Positions 25,769 to 34,217 of a stretch of 64,000 bases of DNA are shown here, in pieces (position 1 is the stretch's first letter; each line of letters starts with the position of its first letter). This stretch comes from DASWZN01 sp036404435 (lineage in GTDB: Bacteria > Acidobacteriota > Terriglobia > Bryobacterales > Bryobacteraceae): NCBI GenBank assembly GCA_036404435.1, contig DASWZN010000069.1, forward strand, positions 42,195-106,194, given 5' to 3'. The position numbers and the translations under genes are program-made. The notes beneath the pieces were generated by a model that saw only the letters and a list, made by a program, of their open reading frames with translations, made no database searches and had not been told where the DNA came from.

Positions 25769-27211
25769 TCACCTGCCGAAATCGATGAAGCCGCGCTGGG
25801 GATCGGTGGCCAGGAGCGTCACGCGAATGCGGTCGCCCACGTCCACGCCGTGGTCGCCGCGCATCAGCCGTCCCTCGACCGGCGGATCGAAGACGCGCAC
25901 GAACGTTCCCTTCGGCGTCACGCCCGTCACCACCGCCGGGAACGACTCGCCGACCCGCCCTGCCAGCGCCACCGCCGCGATGCGCTTGTGCATAACGCGC
26001 TCCACCTTGCGGGCGGCGTCCTCCTTGAGCGTGCAGTTGCTCGCGATCGCCGCCAGCGCGTCGTCCGAATACGGGGCCGGCTGCTTCGCCAGGACGGCCC
26101 GGATCAGCCGTTGCGCGATGAGGTCGGCATAGCGGCGGTTGGGCGCCGTCGAGTGCGTGTAGTCGTGAGCCGCCAGGGCAAAGTGCCCCGGCGCATCCTC
26201 GCCCGGCCGCGCCAGTACATACTCGCCCGGCCCCATCAGCTTGATCACGGCCAGCGACAGGTCGGGAAAGTGGTCCGGATCGGCGGCCTGCCGCTTCTGG
26301 AGAAACGCGCTGAGCGCCACCGCGTCCGGCTCGGCCGGCAGCCGCTCTCCGTGCTGCTGCGCCAGCTCCACGATCCGCGGCCAGCGTTCCGGCGACTTGA
26401 CTACGCGGCGGATCGAAGACACCCCGGCATCCGTCAGCGTGCGTGCCATCACCTCGTTGGCCGCAACCATGAAGTCTTCGATCAGGGCGCCGGCGCGGTT
26501 CTGCCGCTCGGCGGCGATACCCAGTACCTTGTCTCCGGCCAGGATGGGCTGGGTCTCGGGCCGGTCGAAAGTGAGCGCGCCCAGCCGGTGACGCTGCCCG
26601 CGGAGCGCCTGCGCGGCTTCATCCTGCATCTTGAGTTGCGCCGTGAGGTCCGTGGAGGCAGCCAGCTTCGGCGGCGGCGCGGCCGTTCCCTCCAGCCACG
26701 GTCCCACCGCGCTGTAGGTCAACTGCGCCCGGTTGCGCACGAGCGCGCGGTAGATCGCGGGAGCGGAAATCGCTCCGTCGGCCGATACCAGGAACTCCAC
26801 CACCACGGCCCTCCGGTCGCCGCCTTCGTTCAACGAGGTGAGGTCCGTCGAGAGCCGCTCGGGCAGCATCGGGAAGGTCCGTATGCCCGTGTAGACCGAG
26901 GTCGTCTCCGTGGCCGCATGCCGGTCGATGGGCGACCCGGCTTCTACGTCCTCGTCCACATCGGCGATTCCGATCCGCACGCGGATGCCGCCGTCCACGC
27001 GCTCGGCGGCCTCGATCTGGTCCAGGTCGCGGGAGCTGTCGCTGTCGATCGACGACCACAGCAGTTGGCGCAGGTCGCGCAGGCCGCCATCGATCGCCGG
27101 CGCCGGCCGGGCCGCGAGCGCGGCCACTTGCCTCTCCACTTCCGGTGGGAAATCCGGCTCGAACCCCTCCGCAATCATCTCCTGGTGAGCGCACGCCGCA
27201 AGGTCAAACAT
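25769..27211 (-). CDS. RNB-domain ribonuclease (RNase II/R family)
   Basis: A 480-residue protein with an RNB catalytic domain. The metal-binding region near residue 110 reads SSIDSDSSRDLDQIEAAE: the conserved aspartates of the DxxxxxDxD pattern are present, but Gln occupies the position that is a fourth Asp in E. coli RNase II. A C-terminal S1/OB-like part (EGRLMRGDHGVDVGDRIRV) follows. It lacks the N-terminal cold-shock domains of RNase R. The start is the ATG at 27211; an open frame to 27424 translates antisense of the upstream small gene. It is an exoribonuclease or a subfamily relative. Confidence 0.85.
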   Translation of the reverse strand: MFDLAACAHQEMIAEGFEPDFPPEVERQVAALAARPAPAIDGGLRDLRQLLWSSIDSDSSRDLDQIEAAERVDGGIRVRIGIADVDEDVEAGSPIDRHAATETTSVYTGIRTFPMLPERLSTDLTSLNEGGDRRAVVVEFLVSADGAISAPAIYRALVRNRAQLTYSAVGPWLEGTAAPPPKLAASTDLTAQLKMQDEAAQALRGQRHRLGALTFDRPETQPILAGDKVLGIAAERQNRAGALIEDFMVAANEVMARTLTDAGVSSIRRVVKSPERWPRIVELAQQHGERLPAEPDAVALSAFLQKRQAADPDHFPDLSLAVIKLMGPGEYVLARPGEDAPGHFALAAHDYTHSTAPNRRYADLIAQRLIRAVLAKQPAPYSDDALAAIASNCTLKEDAARKVERVMHKRIAAVALAGRVGESFPAVVTGVTPKGTFVRVFDPPVEGRLMRGDHGVDVGDRIRVTLLATDPQRGFIDFGR

Positions 27212-27281
27212 AGTCGAGAAAAGCCTACCACAGAACCGAGTCCCCTCGACGCCGGCGCGACGCAGGCGATAGGACGGTGTC

Positions 27282-27488
27282 ATGAATGCCGTAGAGGCAG
27301 CCCGTCTCGACCGTGCGGCTTTCGCCGTCGACTCGCTGGACGACGACGCACACGAGCGAGAGTATCGGCTCTCGAAAACCCCCGGCCAGCGCATGGAAGC
27401 GCTCGAGCTGATGCGGCAGATCATCTATGGCTACGATCCAGCTACCACCCGACTTCAAAGAGTTCTTGAAGTTGTTGAACTCGAGTAG
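27282..27488 (+). CDS. Small protein paired with a nucleotidyltransferase
   Basis: A 68-residue, highly charged helical protein (MNAVEAARLDRAAFAVDSL). No family is recognised. It overlaps the following nucleotidyltransferase gene by 62 nt in another frame, so the pair is tightly linked. Such small partners next to minimal nucleotidyltransferases are often toxin-antitoxin-like, but nothing in the sequence proves this. Confidence 0.5.
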   Translation: MNAVEAARLDRAAFAVDSLDDDAHEREYRLSKTPGQRMEALELMRQIIYGYDPATTRLQRVLEVVELE

Positions 27489-27870
27489 CGTCGAGTACCT
27501 GGTAATCGGCGGATACGCGGTGAACGTCCACGGCTATGCGCGCGCCACCGCGGATCTCGACATATGGATTTCAATCCACCCGGAGAATGCGCGGCGAGTG
27601 GCCCAGGTTCTGCGCGAGTTTGGCTTCGCCCAAGCGGAACCGGAGACATTTCTCCGACCCTGTCAGGTGATCCGAATGGGCGTCCCGCCGGTCCGCCTGG
27701 CGATCCTCACGTCCGTCTCTGGGGTTGAGTTTGCCGACTGCTATGCCCGGCGCCTCGAAGCCGAACTGGATGGCATACCGATCAACCTCATCCAACTGGA
27801 CGACCTGAAGCGAAACAAGCTGGCCAGCGGCCGGCTGCAAGACCGTCTCGATCTCGAGCGACTGCCTTAG
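27427..27870 (+). CDS. Nucleotidyltransferase-fold protein (AbiEii/MNT-like)
   Basis: A 147-residue protein with the nucleotidyltransferase signature GGYAVNVHGYARATADLDIW (about residues 28-47), corresponding to GG...G-R.T.DiDiw of the AbiEii/MNT families. The C-terminal INLIQLDDLKRNKLASGRLQDRLDLERL also fits this group. It may be the active or the controlling part of a small two-gene module with the preceding gene. The start at 27427 lies inside that gene. Confidence 0.75.
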   Translation: MATIQLPPDFKEFLKLLNSSSVEYLVIGGYAVNVHGYARATADLDIWISIHPENARRVAQVLREFGFAQAEPETFLRPCQVIRMGVPPVRLAILTSVSGVEFADCYARRLEAELDGIPINLIQLDDLKRNKLASGRLQDRLDLERLP

Positions 27871-27918
27871 ACTCACCGGGCCACGGCCCCCGACGTCCGA
27901 ATAGCGCAAAATAAAGAC

Positions 27919-29316
27919 ATGGCTGGCAACGCGACGCGGGTCCTGATTGTCGATGACGAAGAGAACCAGCGGAACGGCCTGGCGAGCATGGTGGCCGCCT
28001 GGGGATTCACGGCCGAGACGGCCGCCGACGGCCAGGAAGCCTTGGACAAGCTCGCCACTTTTGCGGCGCACGTCCTGGTGACCGACCTCATGATGCCGCA
28101 CATGGACGGCTTCGAGCTGCTGCGCCGTCTCGCCGCCCAGGGCGGAGGTCCGCCGGCGATCGTCGTCACGGCCTTCGGCAACATCGAGACGGCCATCGCC
28201 ACCATGCACGATTTGGGCGCTTTCTGGTTCCTCGAAAAGCCCATAGAGCCGAGGGCGCTGCGGGCGCTACTCGAGCGTGCCGCGTCGCAGCAGCGCCTGG
28301 TGGAGGAAGCCGAGCGGCTCAAGCGCGAGCTGAGCTACCAGGGTGTGCTGGGAGAGTTGGTGGGGCGCGCGGCCCCCATGCAGGAGGTCTTTTCCCTGGT
28401 GCGGCAGGTGGCGCCCAGCAAGGCCGCGGTGCTGGTGACCGGGGAGAGCGGCACGGGCAAGGAACTGGTGGCGCGCGCCATCCACAGCCTCAGCCCGCGT
28501 GCAGCCGGCCCCTTCGTCGCCATCAACTGCGCCGCCATGCCGGAGACTTTGATGGAAAGCGAGTTGTTCGGGCATGAGAAGGGCGCTTTTACCGGCGCGC
28601 TGGAACGCCGCGCCGGCTGCTTCGAGCTGGCGCAGAATGGCACGCTGCTCCTGGATGAGATCGGCGACATGCCGGTGGCCACCCAGGCCAAGCTCCTGCG
28701 CGTGCTCGAGGATTCGCGCGTCCGCCGCCTCGGCGGCAAGGGCGAGATTCTGCTGGACGTTCGTGTGATAGCTTCCACCAACAAGGTCCTCTCGGAGGCA
28801 TTGCGGAAGAACGATCTGCGCGAGGACCTTTACTACCGGCTCTACGTGTTCCACATTGGCCTTCCGCCGCTCCGGGAGCGTCTCGACGATCTCCCCCTGC
28901 TGGCCGACGCGCTGCTCAGGGACCTGAACCGGAAGCACGGCACCAAAGTCGTCGATATCGCGCCGGAGGTGATGGAGGAGTTCCGCCGCCATCCCTGGCC
29001 GGGCAACGTGCGGGAACTCAGGAACACGCTCGAGCGGGCGGTCATCCTCACCGGAGAGGGGACCATCCGCGCGGTCCATCTGCCGGAGAACTTCAAGGCC
29101 GCGGGACCAGCCGCCCGGACCCGCGACGATTCCGATCCAGAGACCGTCCGGCTGCGCGTCGGCACCACCATCGATGAGGCGGAGAAGGCGCTGATCCAAC
29201 ATACCCTCCAGCACACCAGGAACAACAAGACGCGGGCCGCGGAGATCCTTGGAATCAGCTTGAAGACGCTTCACAACAAGCTGAAGGAGTATGGCGCGGC
29301 CGAAGGCGAGGCATAG
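27919..29316 (+). CDS. Sigma-54-dependent response regulator (NtrC family)
   Basis: A 465-residue activator with three domains. The receiver domain spans 1-120, with VDDEEN, the phospho-acceptor Asp56 in LVTDLMMP, and EKPIEP. The AAA+ domain has Walker A GESGTGKE at 175-182, GAFTGA at 222-227 for sigma-54 contact, and LLLDEIGD as Walker B. The Fis-type HTH is at the C-terminus (NKTRAAEILGISLKTLHNKL). It lies directly upstream of a histidine kinase that is its probable partner; a repeat hairpin lies between them. The target genes are unknown. Confidence 0.95.
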   Translation: MAGNATRVLIVDDEENQRNGLASMVAAWGFTAETAADGQEALDKLATFAAHVLVTDLMMPHMDGFELLRRLAAQGGGPPAIVVTAFGNIETAIATMHDLGAFWFLEKPIEPRALRALLERAASQQRLVEEAERLKRELSYQGVLGELVGRAAPMQEVFSLVRQVAPSKAAVLVTGESGTGKELVARAIHSLSPRAAGPFVAINCAAMPETLMESELFGHEKGAFTGALERRAGCFELAQNGTLLLDEIGDMPVATQAKLLRVLEDSRVRRLGGKGEILLDVRVIASTNKVLSEALRKNDLREDLYYRLYVFHIGLPPLRERLDDLPLLADALLRDLNRKHGTKVVDIAPEVMEEFRRHPWPGNVRELRNTLERAVILTGEGTIRAVHLPENFKAAGPAARTRDDSDPETVRLRVGTTIDEAEKALIQHTLQHTRNNKTRAAEILGISLKTLHNKLKEYGAAEGEA

Positions 29317-29348
29317 GTGGCGCACGAGCATCCGCTTGCTGACGCGAG

Positions 29349-29402
29349 CGGTTCGGTGCTACTTCGCGCCGCAGCACCGAACCGCGACCGTGAGGGAGCG
29401 GA
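29349..29402. repeat. Hairpin repeat with GACCGTGAGGGAGC tail
   Basis: A perfect 12-bp stem (CGGTTCGGTGCT at 29349-29360, complement at 29373-29384) with a 12-nt loop, followed by GCGACCGTGAGGGAGCGG. The tail, read on the other strand, matches the segment inside gspJ at 59809-59831. It lies in the gap between response regulator and kinase. Confidence 0.75.
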
Positions 29403-29424
29403 CCGTGCGCGACAGGGTTGACGC

Positions 29425-31404
29425 ATGGCCCGGATGAGCACAGTCGCACTCGAGAGAGCGGCGGCGCTGTGGCGTCGTTTCGCGCCGCAGCCGCGCGAGC
29501 TGTCCCTGCGGACGCGGCTGCGCCTGTTCGTCCTGGTGTTGATGTTCTCGGTGGTCACGGCGCTCTCGCTCCTGCACCTCTACGCGCTCGGCGCCTTCGG
29601 CTTCGAGGACGTCCTGCAACGGTCACTGAACTCCGCTAACGAGGTCAAGAGCTTCGTCTCCCAGCGCTTGCGCGAACTGGTCTACGACTTGCCGCCGCAG
29701 CGGCGCGCCGAAGCCGCCAGGACGCTGTATCCCAGCCTCCTCCAGAGCGACGACGAGCTGGGGGTTTTTCTGAGCAACCTCGCGTCCAACTCCAAAGCGA
29801 TCCTCGAGATCTCGATTTCGGACGCCTCTGGCCGCATCGTGGCGGATTCGTTGCCCTTCCGCGTGGGCCAGCAGGTCGGGCGGCTGCCGGACTTCGAGGT
29901 CTGGGCGAAGAAGGGCCCCTGGCAGAAGCTGGCGGAGGTCTTCTCCGAGCGCCGGGACTACCAGGTGACGCTGAATATCGCCGAACAGGGGAAGAAGGCA
30001 ACGGTCTTCCGCATCGATGTCGTGCTGTCCTCGCTCCTGTTACGCCAGATCGTGCTGCCGCAGGTGCGGAGCGTCGCCCTGATCTTCCTCGGCGCGCTGC
30101 TGCTGTCGTTGCTCCTGGCGGTGATCGTTTCGAACCTGGTTCTGCGGCCGCTCGATAACATCAGCCAGGCCATCGACCGGATCAGCCGAGGCGATTTCGG
30201 CGCTCCGCCATCGATCCCCGACGGCGCGGGCAAGGAATTCGCCGCCGTGCAATCCAAACTGAACCTGCTGGGCCAGCAGTACCGCGGCGCGCGGCAGGAC
30301 GCGATTCAGCTCCGCAGCAACGTCGAGCAGCTTCTCGAGCGGCTGGAAGAGGTGGTGCTGCTGTTCGACCGCGACGACCGCCTGATGATGGCAGCGGGCC
30401 GTGCGGCCGAGAGCATACTAGGCCGCGGCCGCGGGGAGCTCATGGGCCGGACGCTCACCGAGATCTTTCCCCCCTCTTCGGCGCTGGGCGCGGCCTTGCG
30501 CAATTCCATCGAGCTGCGCCAGCCGCTCAAAGACATCGCGCTGACTTTGGAAAACGGGCCGGGCACGCGCGTGCTGGTGAGCGCCGAGATGCTGGAGGCG
30601 TTCCCGAACCGCCAGCGCATCGGCGCGCTGATCACCCTGCGCGACGCCGAGACGCGGCGGCAGATCCGCTCGCAGCTCGACGTTTCGGCCCGCCTGGCCG
30701 CCATCAGCCGGCTGACGGGCGGCGTAGCGCACGAGATCAAGAACCCGCTGCAAGCCATCACCGTCCACATGGAGGTGCTCAAGTCGAAGCTGGCCGGCCA
30801 GTATGACGAGGTCGGCGTCGAAATCGAAACCATCGCCCGCGAGATCCTGCGCCTGGACCGCGTGGTGAAAACGTTCCTCGATTTCACGCGTCCGGTGGAC
30901 CTGCGGATGCGCGACATCGGGATGGTGGCGCTGGCGCAGGACGTGGCCGCGCTGGTGGGCCCCTCGGCCGCCCGCCAGAACGTGCGCACCGAGCTGGACT
31001 CCGAGTCCGGAGAGATCTTCGTGCACGGCGACCGCGACCTGTTGCAGCAGGCCCTTCTCAACGTGGTGGTGAACGGGGTCGAGGCCATGAAGAGCGGCGG
31101 GCTGCTGCGGATCGAGCTCCTGCGCGAAGGCGACGAGTGTTGCGTGAACATCTCCGACGAGGGAGCCGGCATCGCGCCGGAGATCCGCGAGAGAATCTTC
31201 CATCTGTACTTCACGACCAAAGGCAAAGGCTCTGGAATCGGTCTGGCGATGACCTTTCGCGTGGTTCAGTTGCACAATGGTACTATCGACTTCACAAGCG
31301 AGCCTGGCCGGGGCGCGACATTTCGCCTGCGGTTTCCGGCGATCTACAAGGATCAGTTTGGCGGAGCGCGGTCCGAAGCGGAAGAAGGCGCATTGGGTGA
31401 CTGA
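29425..31404 (+). CDS. Sensor histidine kinase with HAMP and PAS domains
   Basis: A 659-residue membrane kinase. There is a transmembrane segment at about 33-53, an extracytoplasmic sensing region, a second membrane segment near 205-235 (ALIFLGALLLSLLLAVIVSNL), then HAMP, a PAS-like region (about 310-410), and the phospho-acceptor His436 in GGVAHEIKNPLQ. The HATPase domain includes ISDEGAGIAPEIRERIF and TTKGKGSGIGLAM. It probably phosphorylates the NtrC-type regulator encoded just upstream. The stimulus is unknown. Confidence 0.93.
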   Translation: MARMSTVALERAAALWRRFAPQPRELSLRTRLRLFVLVLMFSVVTALSLLHLYALGAFGFEDVLQRSLNSANEVKSFVSQRLRELVYDLPPQRRAEAARTLYPSLLQSDDELGVFLSNLASNSKAILEISISDASGRIVADSLPFRVGQQVGRLPDFEVWAKKGPWQKLAEVFSERRDYQVTLNIAEQGKKATVFRIDVVLSSLLLRQIVLPQVRSVALIFLGALLLSLLLAVIVSNLVLRPLDNISQAIDRISRGDFGAPPSIPDGAGKEFAAVQSKLNLLGQQYRGARQDAIQLRSNVEQLLERLEEVVLLFDRDDRLMMAAGRAAESILGRGRGELMGRTLTEIFPPSSALGAALRNSIELRQPLKDIALTLENGPGTRVLVSAEMLEAFPNRQRIGALITLRDAETRRQIRSQLDVSARLAAISRLTGGVAHEIKNPLQAITVHMEVLKSKLAGQYDEVGVEIETIAREILRLDRVVKTFLDFTRPVDLRMRDIGMVALAQDVAALVGPSAARQNVRTELDSESGEIFVHGDRDLLQQALLNVVVNGVEAMKSGGLLRIELLREGDECCVNISDEGAGIAPEIRERIFHLYFTTKGKGSGIGLAMTFRVVQLHNGTIDFTSEPGRGATFRLRFPAIYKDQFGGARSEAEEGALGD

Positions 31405-31419
31405 GCGAAGCCGGCAAGG

Positions 31420-32010
31420 ATGAGAAGGACGCGAATCGTTTTCGTTGCGGCGCTCGCCCTGGTGGTAATGACGCCTTCGTGTGCTCTGTTTCACAAGCGA
31501 AAGACTGCGCCCGCACCGCCGCCCGCCCCGGCGCCGGCCGCTCCCGCAGTGCGGCCCAAGCCGCGAGAGGTCTTCCTGCCAGCCCCGCCGGAGATTGGCG
31601 CCGCGGAGCCGGATCTCAGCCAGGCCGGGCCTTCCTTGCCGAGCGAGCCGCTGCCCCCGCCCCCGCGCCGCCGCCCCAAGCCGCGTCCGCATGAGGATGC
31701 CGATGCACCGTCGCCCGCGCCCGAGCCCGAGCCTCCGGCCGTGCCCGTTCCCCAGTTCGAGCAGATCCTGACCCCGGAGCAGCGACAGGCTTACACCGAA
31801 GAGATCGATAGGAACATCGCCAGTGCCCAGAGAGCGGTTGCGGCGTTGGAAGGCCGGCGGCTCAGCCGCGACCAGGTGACGTACCTGGCCCGCGTGCGGG
31901 CCTTCATCGAGCAGGCCAACGAAGCGCGGAAAGCGGACCTGTTCCGCGCCCGCAACCTGGCCGAGCGCGCCAGCGTGCTCGCCGAGGACCTTCTCAAAAG
32001 CGTGCAGTAA
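31420..32010 (+). CDS. Proline-rich exported protein
   Basis: A 196-residue protein with an N-terminal hydrophobic segment ending TPSCALF, possibly a weak lipobox, followed by a long Pro/Ala-rich linker (residues 28-107) and a C-terminal helical domain (ILTPEQRQAYTEEIDRNIASA). It starts 16 nt after the kinase gene and is likely in the same operon. It resembles linker-plus-coiled-coil envelope proteins; no family is recognised. Confidence 0.7.
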   Translation: MRRTRIVFVAALALVVMTPSCALFHKRKTAPAPPPAPAPAAPAVRPKPREVFLPAPPEIGAAEPDLSQAGPSLPSEPLPPPPRRRPKPRPHEDADAPSPAPEPEPPAVPVPQFEQILTPEQRQAYTEEIDRNIASAQRAVAALEGRRLSRDQVTYLARVRAFIEQANEARKADLFRARNLAERASVLAEDLLKSVQ

Positions 32011-32016
32011 AAGAAA

Positions 32017-32042
32017 ACGGGGACAGCGTGAACTGTCCCCGT
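32017..32042. terminator. Bidirectional terminator between convergent genes
   Basis: A 10-bp stem (ACGGGGACAG at 32017-32026, CTGTCCCCGT at 32033-32042) with a 6-nt loop. AAAAGAAA on the left acts as the T-run for the minus strand; CTTCC follows on the plus side. Confidence 0.7.
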
Positions 32043-32068
32043 CTTCCGAACTCGATCTCCAGGTACGG

Positions 32069-32800
32069 TTAGTGAGCTGCCGCCGTCGCGTTGTCCGGCG
32101 CGTACAGGTTCACCACCACGTGGCGCATTTCCTTCTTCGTCTGCTTCGCATCCGTCTTGGGCGTCTCGCCCAGACCGATGGTGTGGACGCGGCGAAGCGG
32201 AAGGCCCTTATCCACCAGGTACCGCACCACCGCATCGGCGCGGCGCGCGCTCAAGGTGATGTTGTAAGCCGGCGAACCAACCCGGTCGGTGAAGCCCTGC
32301 ACCTCGACCTGGTAGCGCGGCATGCCCTGGGCCTGCTGCACGACGGCGTCGAGCTTGGCTTTGCCTTCGTCGGTCAGCGTGGCCTTATTGAAGCCAAAGA
32401 GCACGTCCTGGGTCCCGGCCACCTTGAAGTTGTCGATGGTCTCAACCTCGTGCTGGACGTCCCCCACCTTGGTATTCGCCTGCTGTGCGAGATCGTTGGC
32501 GGCATGAGCGTCCTGGCCGGCCTGAGCTGCCTTCTGGTCGGCCACCTGGGCCGCCTTGGCTGCGTCGTTGGCCTTGCTCTCGGCGCTCATTGCGCGCTCT
32601 TCGACCCGCGATACGTCCTTCTGTTCCTTGTTGTCTAAGTTCGCGACGGCCTCCGACTGCTTCTTGTCTATATCGCTCACCCGTTTGTCCACCGTGCCGA
32701 CCTGCTCTTGAACGAACTTCTTGGTGGCACAGCCTGGAGTGGCGAGGGCGACGAGTAACAGAAGACCCCCGGTTCCTAATAGAGTGCGTGAATTCAGCAT
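32069..32800 (-). CDS. OmpA-family peptidoglycan-associated lipoprotein
   Basis: A 243-residue outer-membrane lipoprotein. The lipobox is ATPGCATK (lipidated Cys near residue 24), followed by a long Ala/Lys/Glu-rich coiled coil (about 30-125). The OmpA C-terminal domain spans 135-240, with FTDRVGSPAYNITLSARRADAV, which binds peptidoglycan. The ATG at 32800 is preceded by GGGAGGG; an in-frame ATG at 32869 would disrupt the signal peptide. It probably links the outer membrane to the cell wall. Confidence 0.9.
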   Translation of the reverse strand: MLNSRTLLGTGGLLLLVALATPGCATKKFVQEQVGTVDKRVSDIDKKQSEAVANLDNKEQKDVSRVEERAMSAESKANDAAKAAQVADQKAAQAGQDAHAANDLAQQANTKVGDVQHEVETIDNFKVAGTQDVLFGFNKATLTDEGKAKLDAVVQQAQGMPRYQVEVQGFTDRVGSPAYNITLSARRADAVVRYLVDKGLPLRRVHTIGLGETPKTDAKQTKKEMRHVVVNLYAPDNATAAAH

Positions 32801-33166
32801 GTGTGTCCTACCCTCCCGTCCGCTAAGGATCGCACGTTGAGGGCCATCATGGGAAGGGGCAGGAAGCAACAGACTTAGTGGGTTACGTGCTTCGTGCGCA
32901 AGGTAAAAAGGCGTTCAAAGCCGCGAGAAGACGGTAAAAAGTGCACGTTCCGGCACAGTGCAGCCCCGAGCCAGAGTGAACAATTTTTAATTGTCCTGAG
33001 CCCTGGCGGAGGCCGGTCGCCCTTCGCTTTCCTCAAGTTCCGGAGGCGGCGCCGCCCGCAAGCGTTCCCCACGCTCGCTGCCTACCGCGGCGCCACTGCC
33101 CCGGACAACTCACATTTGCCTCCGAGGTTGCATTCGGGGTGCCATTCCTTCGGTAGACTTGAGGTT
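32801..33166. other. Divergent spacer with an AT-rich palindrome
   Basis: A 366-nt region between the OmpA-like gene and the methyltransferase. It holds a palindrome ACAATT-TTT-AATTGT at 32980-32994, unusual in this GC-rich sequence and a possible operator. It also holds two GGTAAAAAG copies near 32904 and 32934. No gene is convincing here; an open frame runs through part of it but lacks protein-like features. Confidence 0.5.
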
Positions 33167-33919
33167 GTGCCCGCCGCCGAACCGTACGGGGTCTACGATC
33201 CGTTCGCGTGGTTCTACAGCCAAGGGTGGGGTAGCGATTACCACCAGCAGGCCGCTCCGCTCCTCGAGCAGCACGTCTTTCCCCGGCTGCCAGCGGGGGC
33301 GCGCGTGCTCGATGTCTGTTGCGGCACGGGCGATCTGAGCCGCGTCCTGGCCGCCCACGGCTATCGGGTGACCGGGATCGACGGCTCGGAGGAAATGCTC
33401 CGCTTCGCGCGCGAGCAGACGCCCGGCGCCGAATTTTGCCTGGCGGATGCCCGCCGGTTCTCGGTGGGCTCGCGCTTCGACGCCGCCTTGAGCACGTACG
33501 ACAGCCTGAACCACATCCTGGACCCGCAGGAGCTCGAAAGCGCATTCTCGAGCGTCTGGCGCGCGCTCGTGCCGGGGAGCCTGTTTGTCTTCGACATGAA
33601 CACGGAAGAGTCCTTTGAGACTCTGTGGTGCGGCTCGTCGGGTACCGTCGAAGAGACGGCCGCCGGGATCACGCGCGCGAGCTACGACCCGGTCCAGAAG
33701 ATCGGCCGGGCGGATCTGACGCTGTTCCGGCTGGTCGAGGGCACAACCTGGAGGCGGTCGGACATTACGGTCCTCGAGAGATGCTATCCGGTCGAGGCCG
33801 TGACGGCCGCGCTCGAGCGGGCCGGCTTCACGGGGATCGAAGATCGCCACGCCTGGGAGCTGGGGATGCGGGGCGACATGGCGGTGGGCCGGGTGTTTTT
33901 CTTCGCCCTAAGGCCGTGA
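33167..33919 (+). CDS. SAM-dependent methyltransferase, class I
   Basis: A 250-residue class I methyltransferase. Motif I is VLDVCCGTGDLSRVL (about residue 47), followed by VTGIDGSEEMLRFA and the post-motif segment FDAALSTYDSLNHI. The substrate is unknown. A GTG at 33167 gives the sensible N-terminus VPAAEPYGVYDPFAWFY; a long upstream extension lacks protein character. The ribosome-binding site is poor (GAGG only 2 nt from the start), so the start is not certain. Confidence 0.82.
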   Translation: MPAAEPYGVYDPFAWFYSQGWGSDYHQQAAPLLEQHVFPRLPAGARVLDVCCGTGDLSRVLAAHGYRVTGIDGSEEMLRFAREQTPGAEFCLADARRFSVGSRFDAALSTYDSLNHILDPQELESAFSSVWRALVPGSLFVFDMNTEESFETLWCGSSGTVEETAAGITRASYDPVQKIGRADLTLFRLVEGTTWRRSDITVLERCYPVEAVTAALERAGFTGIEDRHAWELGMRGDMAVGRVFFFALRP

Positions 33920-33928
33920 GGCGGAGGC

Positions 33929-33963
33929 CATCAGCCGTCAGCCATCAGCCATCAGCTATCAGC
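33929..33963. repeat. Five tandem heptamers (CATCAGC)
   Basis: The units CATCAGC, CGTCAGC, CATCAGC, CATCAGC and TATCAGC are consecutive. They begin 10 nt after the methyltransferase stop. Confidence 0.85.
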
Positions 33964-34047
33964 ATCGGGCGTTGGTCCGCAGCCGATGGCTCACGGCGCG
34001 GCGGGGCGTGGTGGGCCGGGGTGGGCGCCAAGTCCGTGCGTGTCTCC

Positions 34048-34092
34048 CAGGCCGACCGGGGGGTCGGCCGCGGACCTGGGGGTCCGCCCCAC
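34048..34092. repeat. GC-rich inverted-repeat element, copy 3 (right half)
   Basis: The region GGCCGACC...GGTCGGCC followed by GCGGACCTGGGGGTCCGCC (34070-34088) matches the right half of copies 1 and 2. The left arm is missing or too diverged to recognise. Confidence 0.65.
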
Positions 34093-34217
34093 GCGAGAAG
34101 CGTGTTGCAGCAGGCGGAACCGCCTGCCCCACGGGAGGCTCAGTTTAACCCCCAAAACTGCCCTTTCGGGCCTGAAGCCCTTCAGAAGCCGGGCTTTGCG
34201 TGTAAGATGGTCTAGTC

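Larger units (their letters stand above)
33920..34217. other. Repeat-filled spacer before the activase gene
   Basis: A 298-nt gap made largely of repeats: the CATCAGC heptamer array, copy 3 of the GC-rich element, and a small perfect hairpin GCAGGCGG-AA-CCGCCTGC-type at 34110-34127. No coding sequence is seen in it. Confidence 0.6.

Noticed and set aside
27212..27424. 71-codon upstream extension of the RNB ribonuclease
   Set aside because: It is antisense to the small gene at 27282 and lacks protein-like character; the ATG at 27211 gives the usual N-terminus.
29425..31404. Long minus-strand open frames opposite the kinase and other GC-rich genes
   Set aside because: High GC removes stop codons in antisense frames; these show no domain and mirror the codon use of the real genes.
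32894..33166. N-terminal extension of the methyltransferase
   Set aside because: It is basic and of low complexity, with no family match, and crosses the AT-rich palindrome; GTG 33167 is more sensible.
33929..33963. CRISPR array
   Set aside because: The heptamers are directly adjacent with no spacers and far too short for CRISPR repeats.
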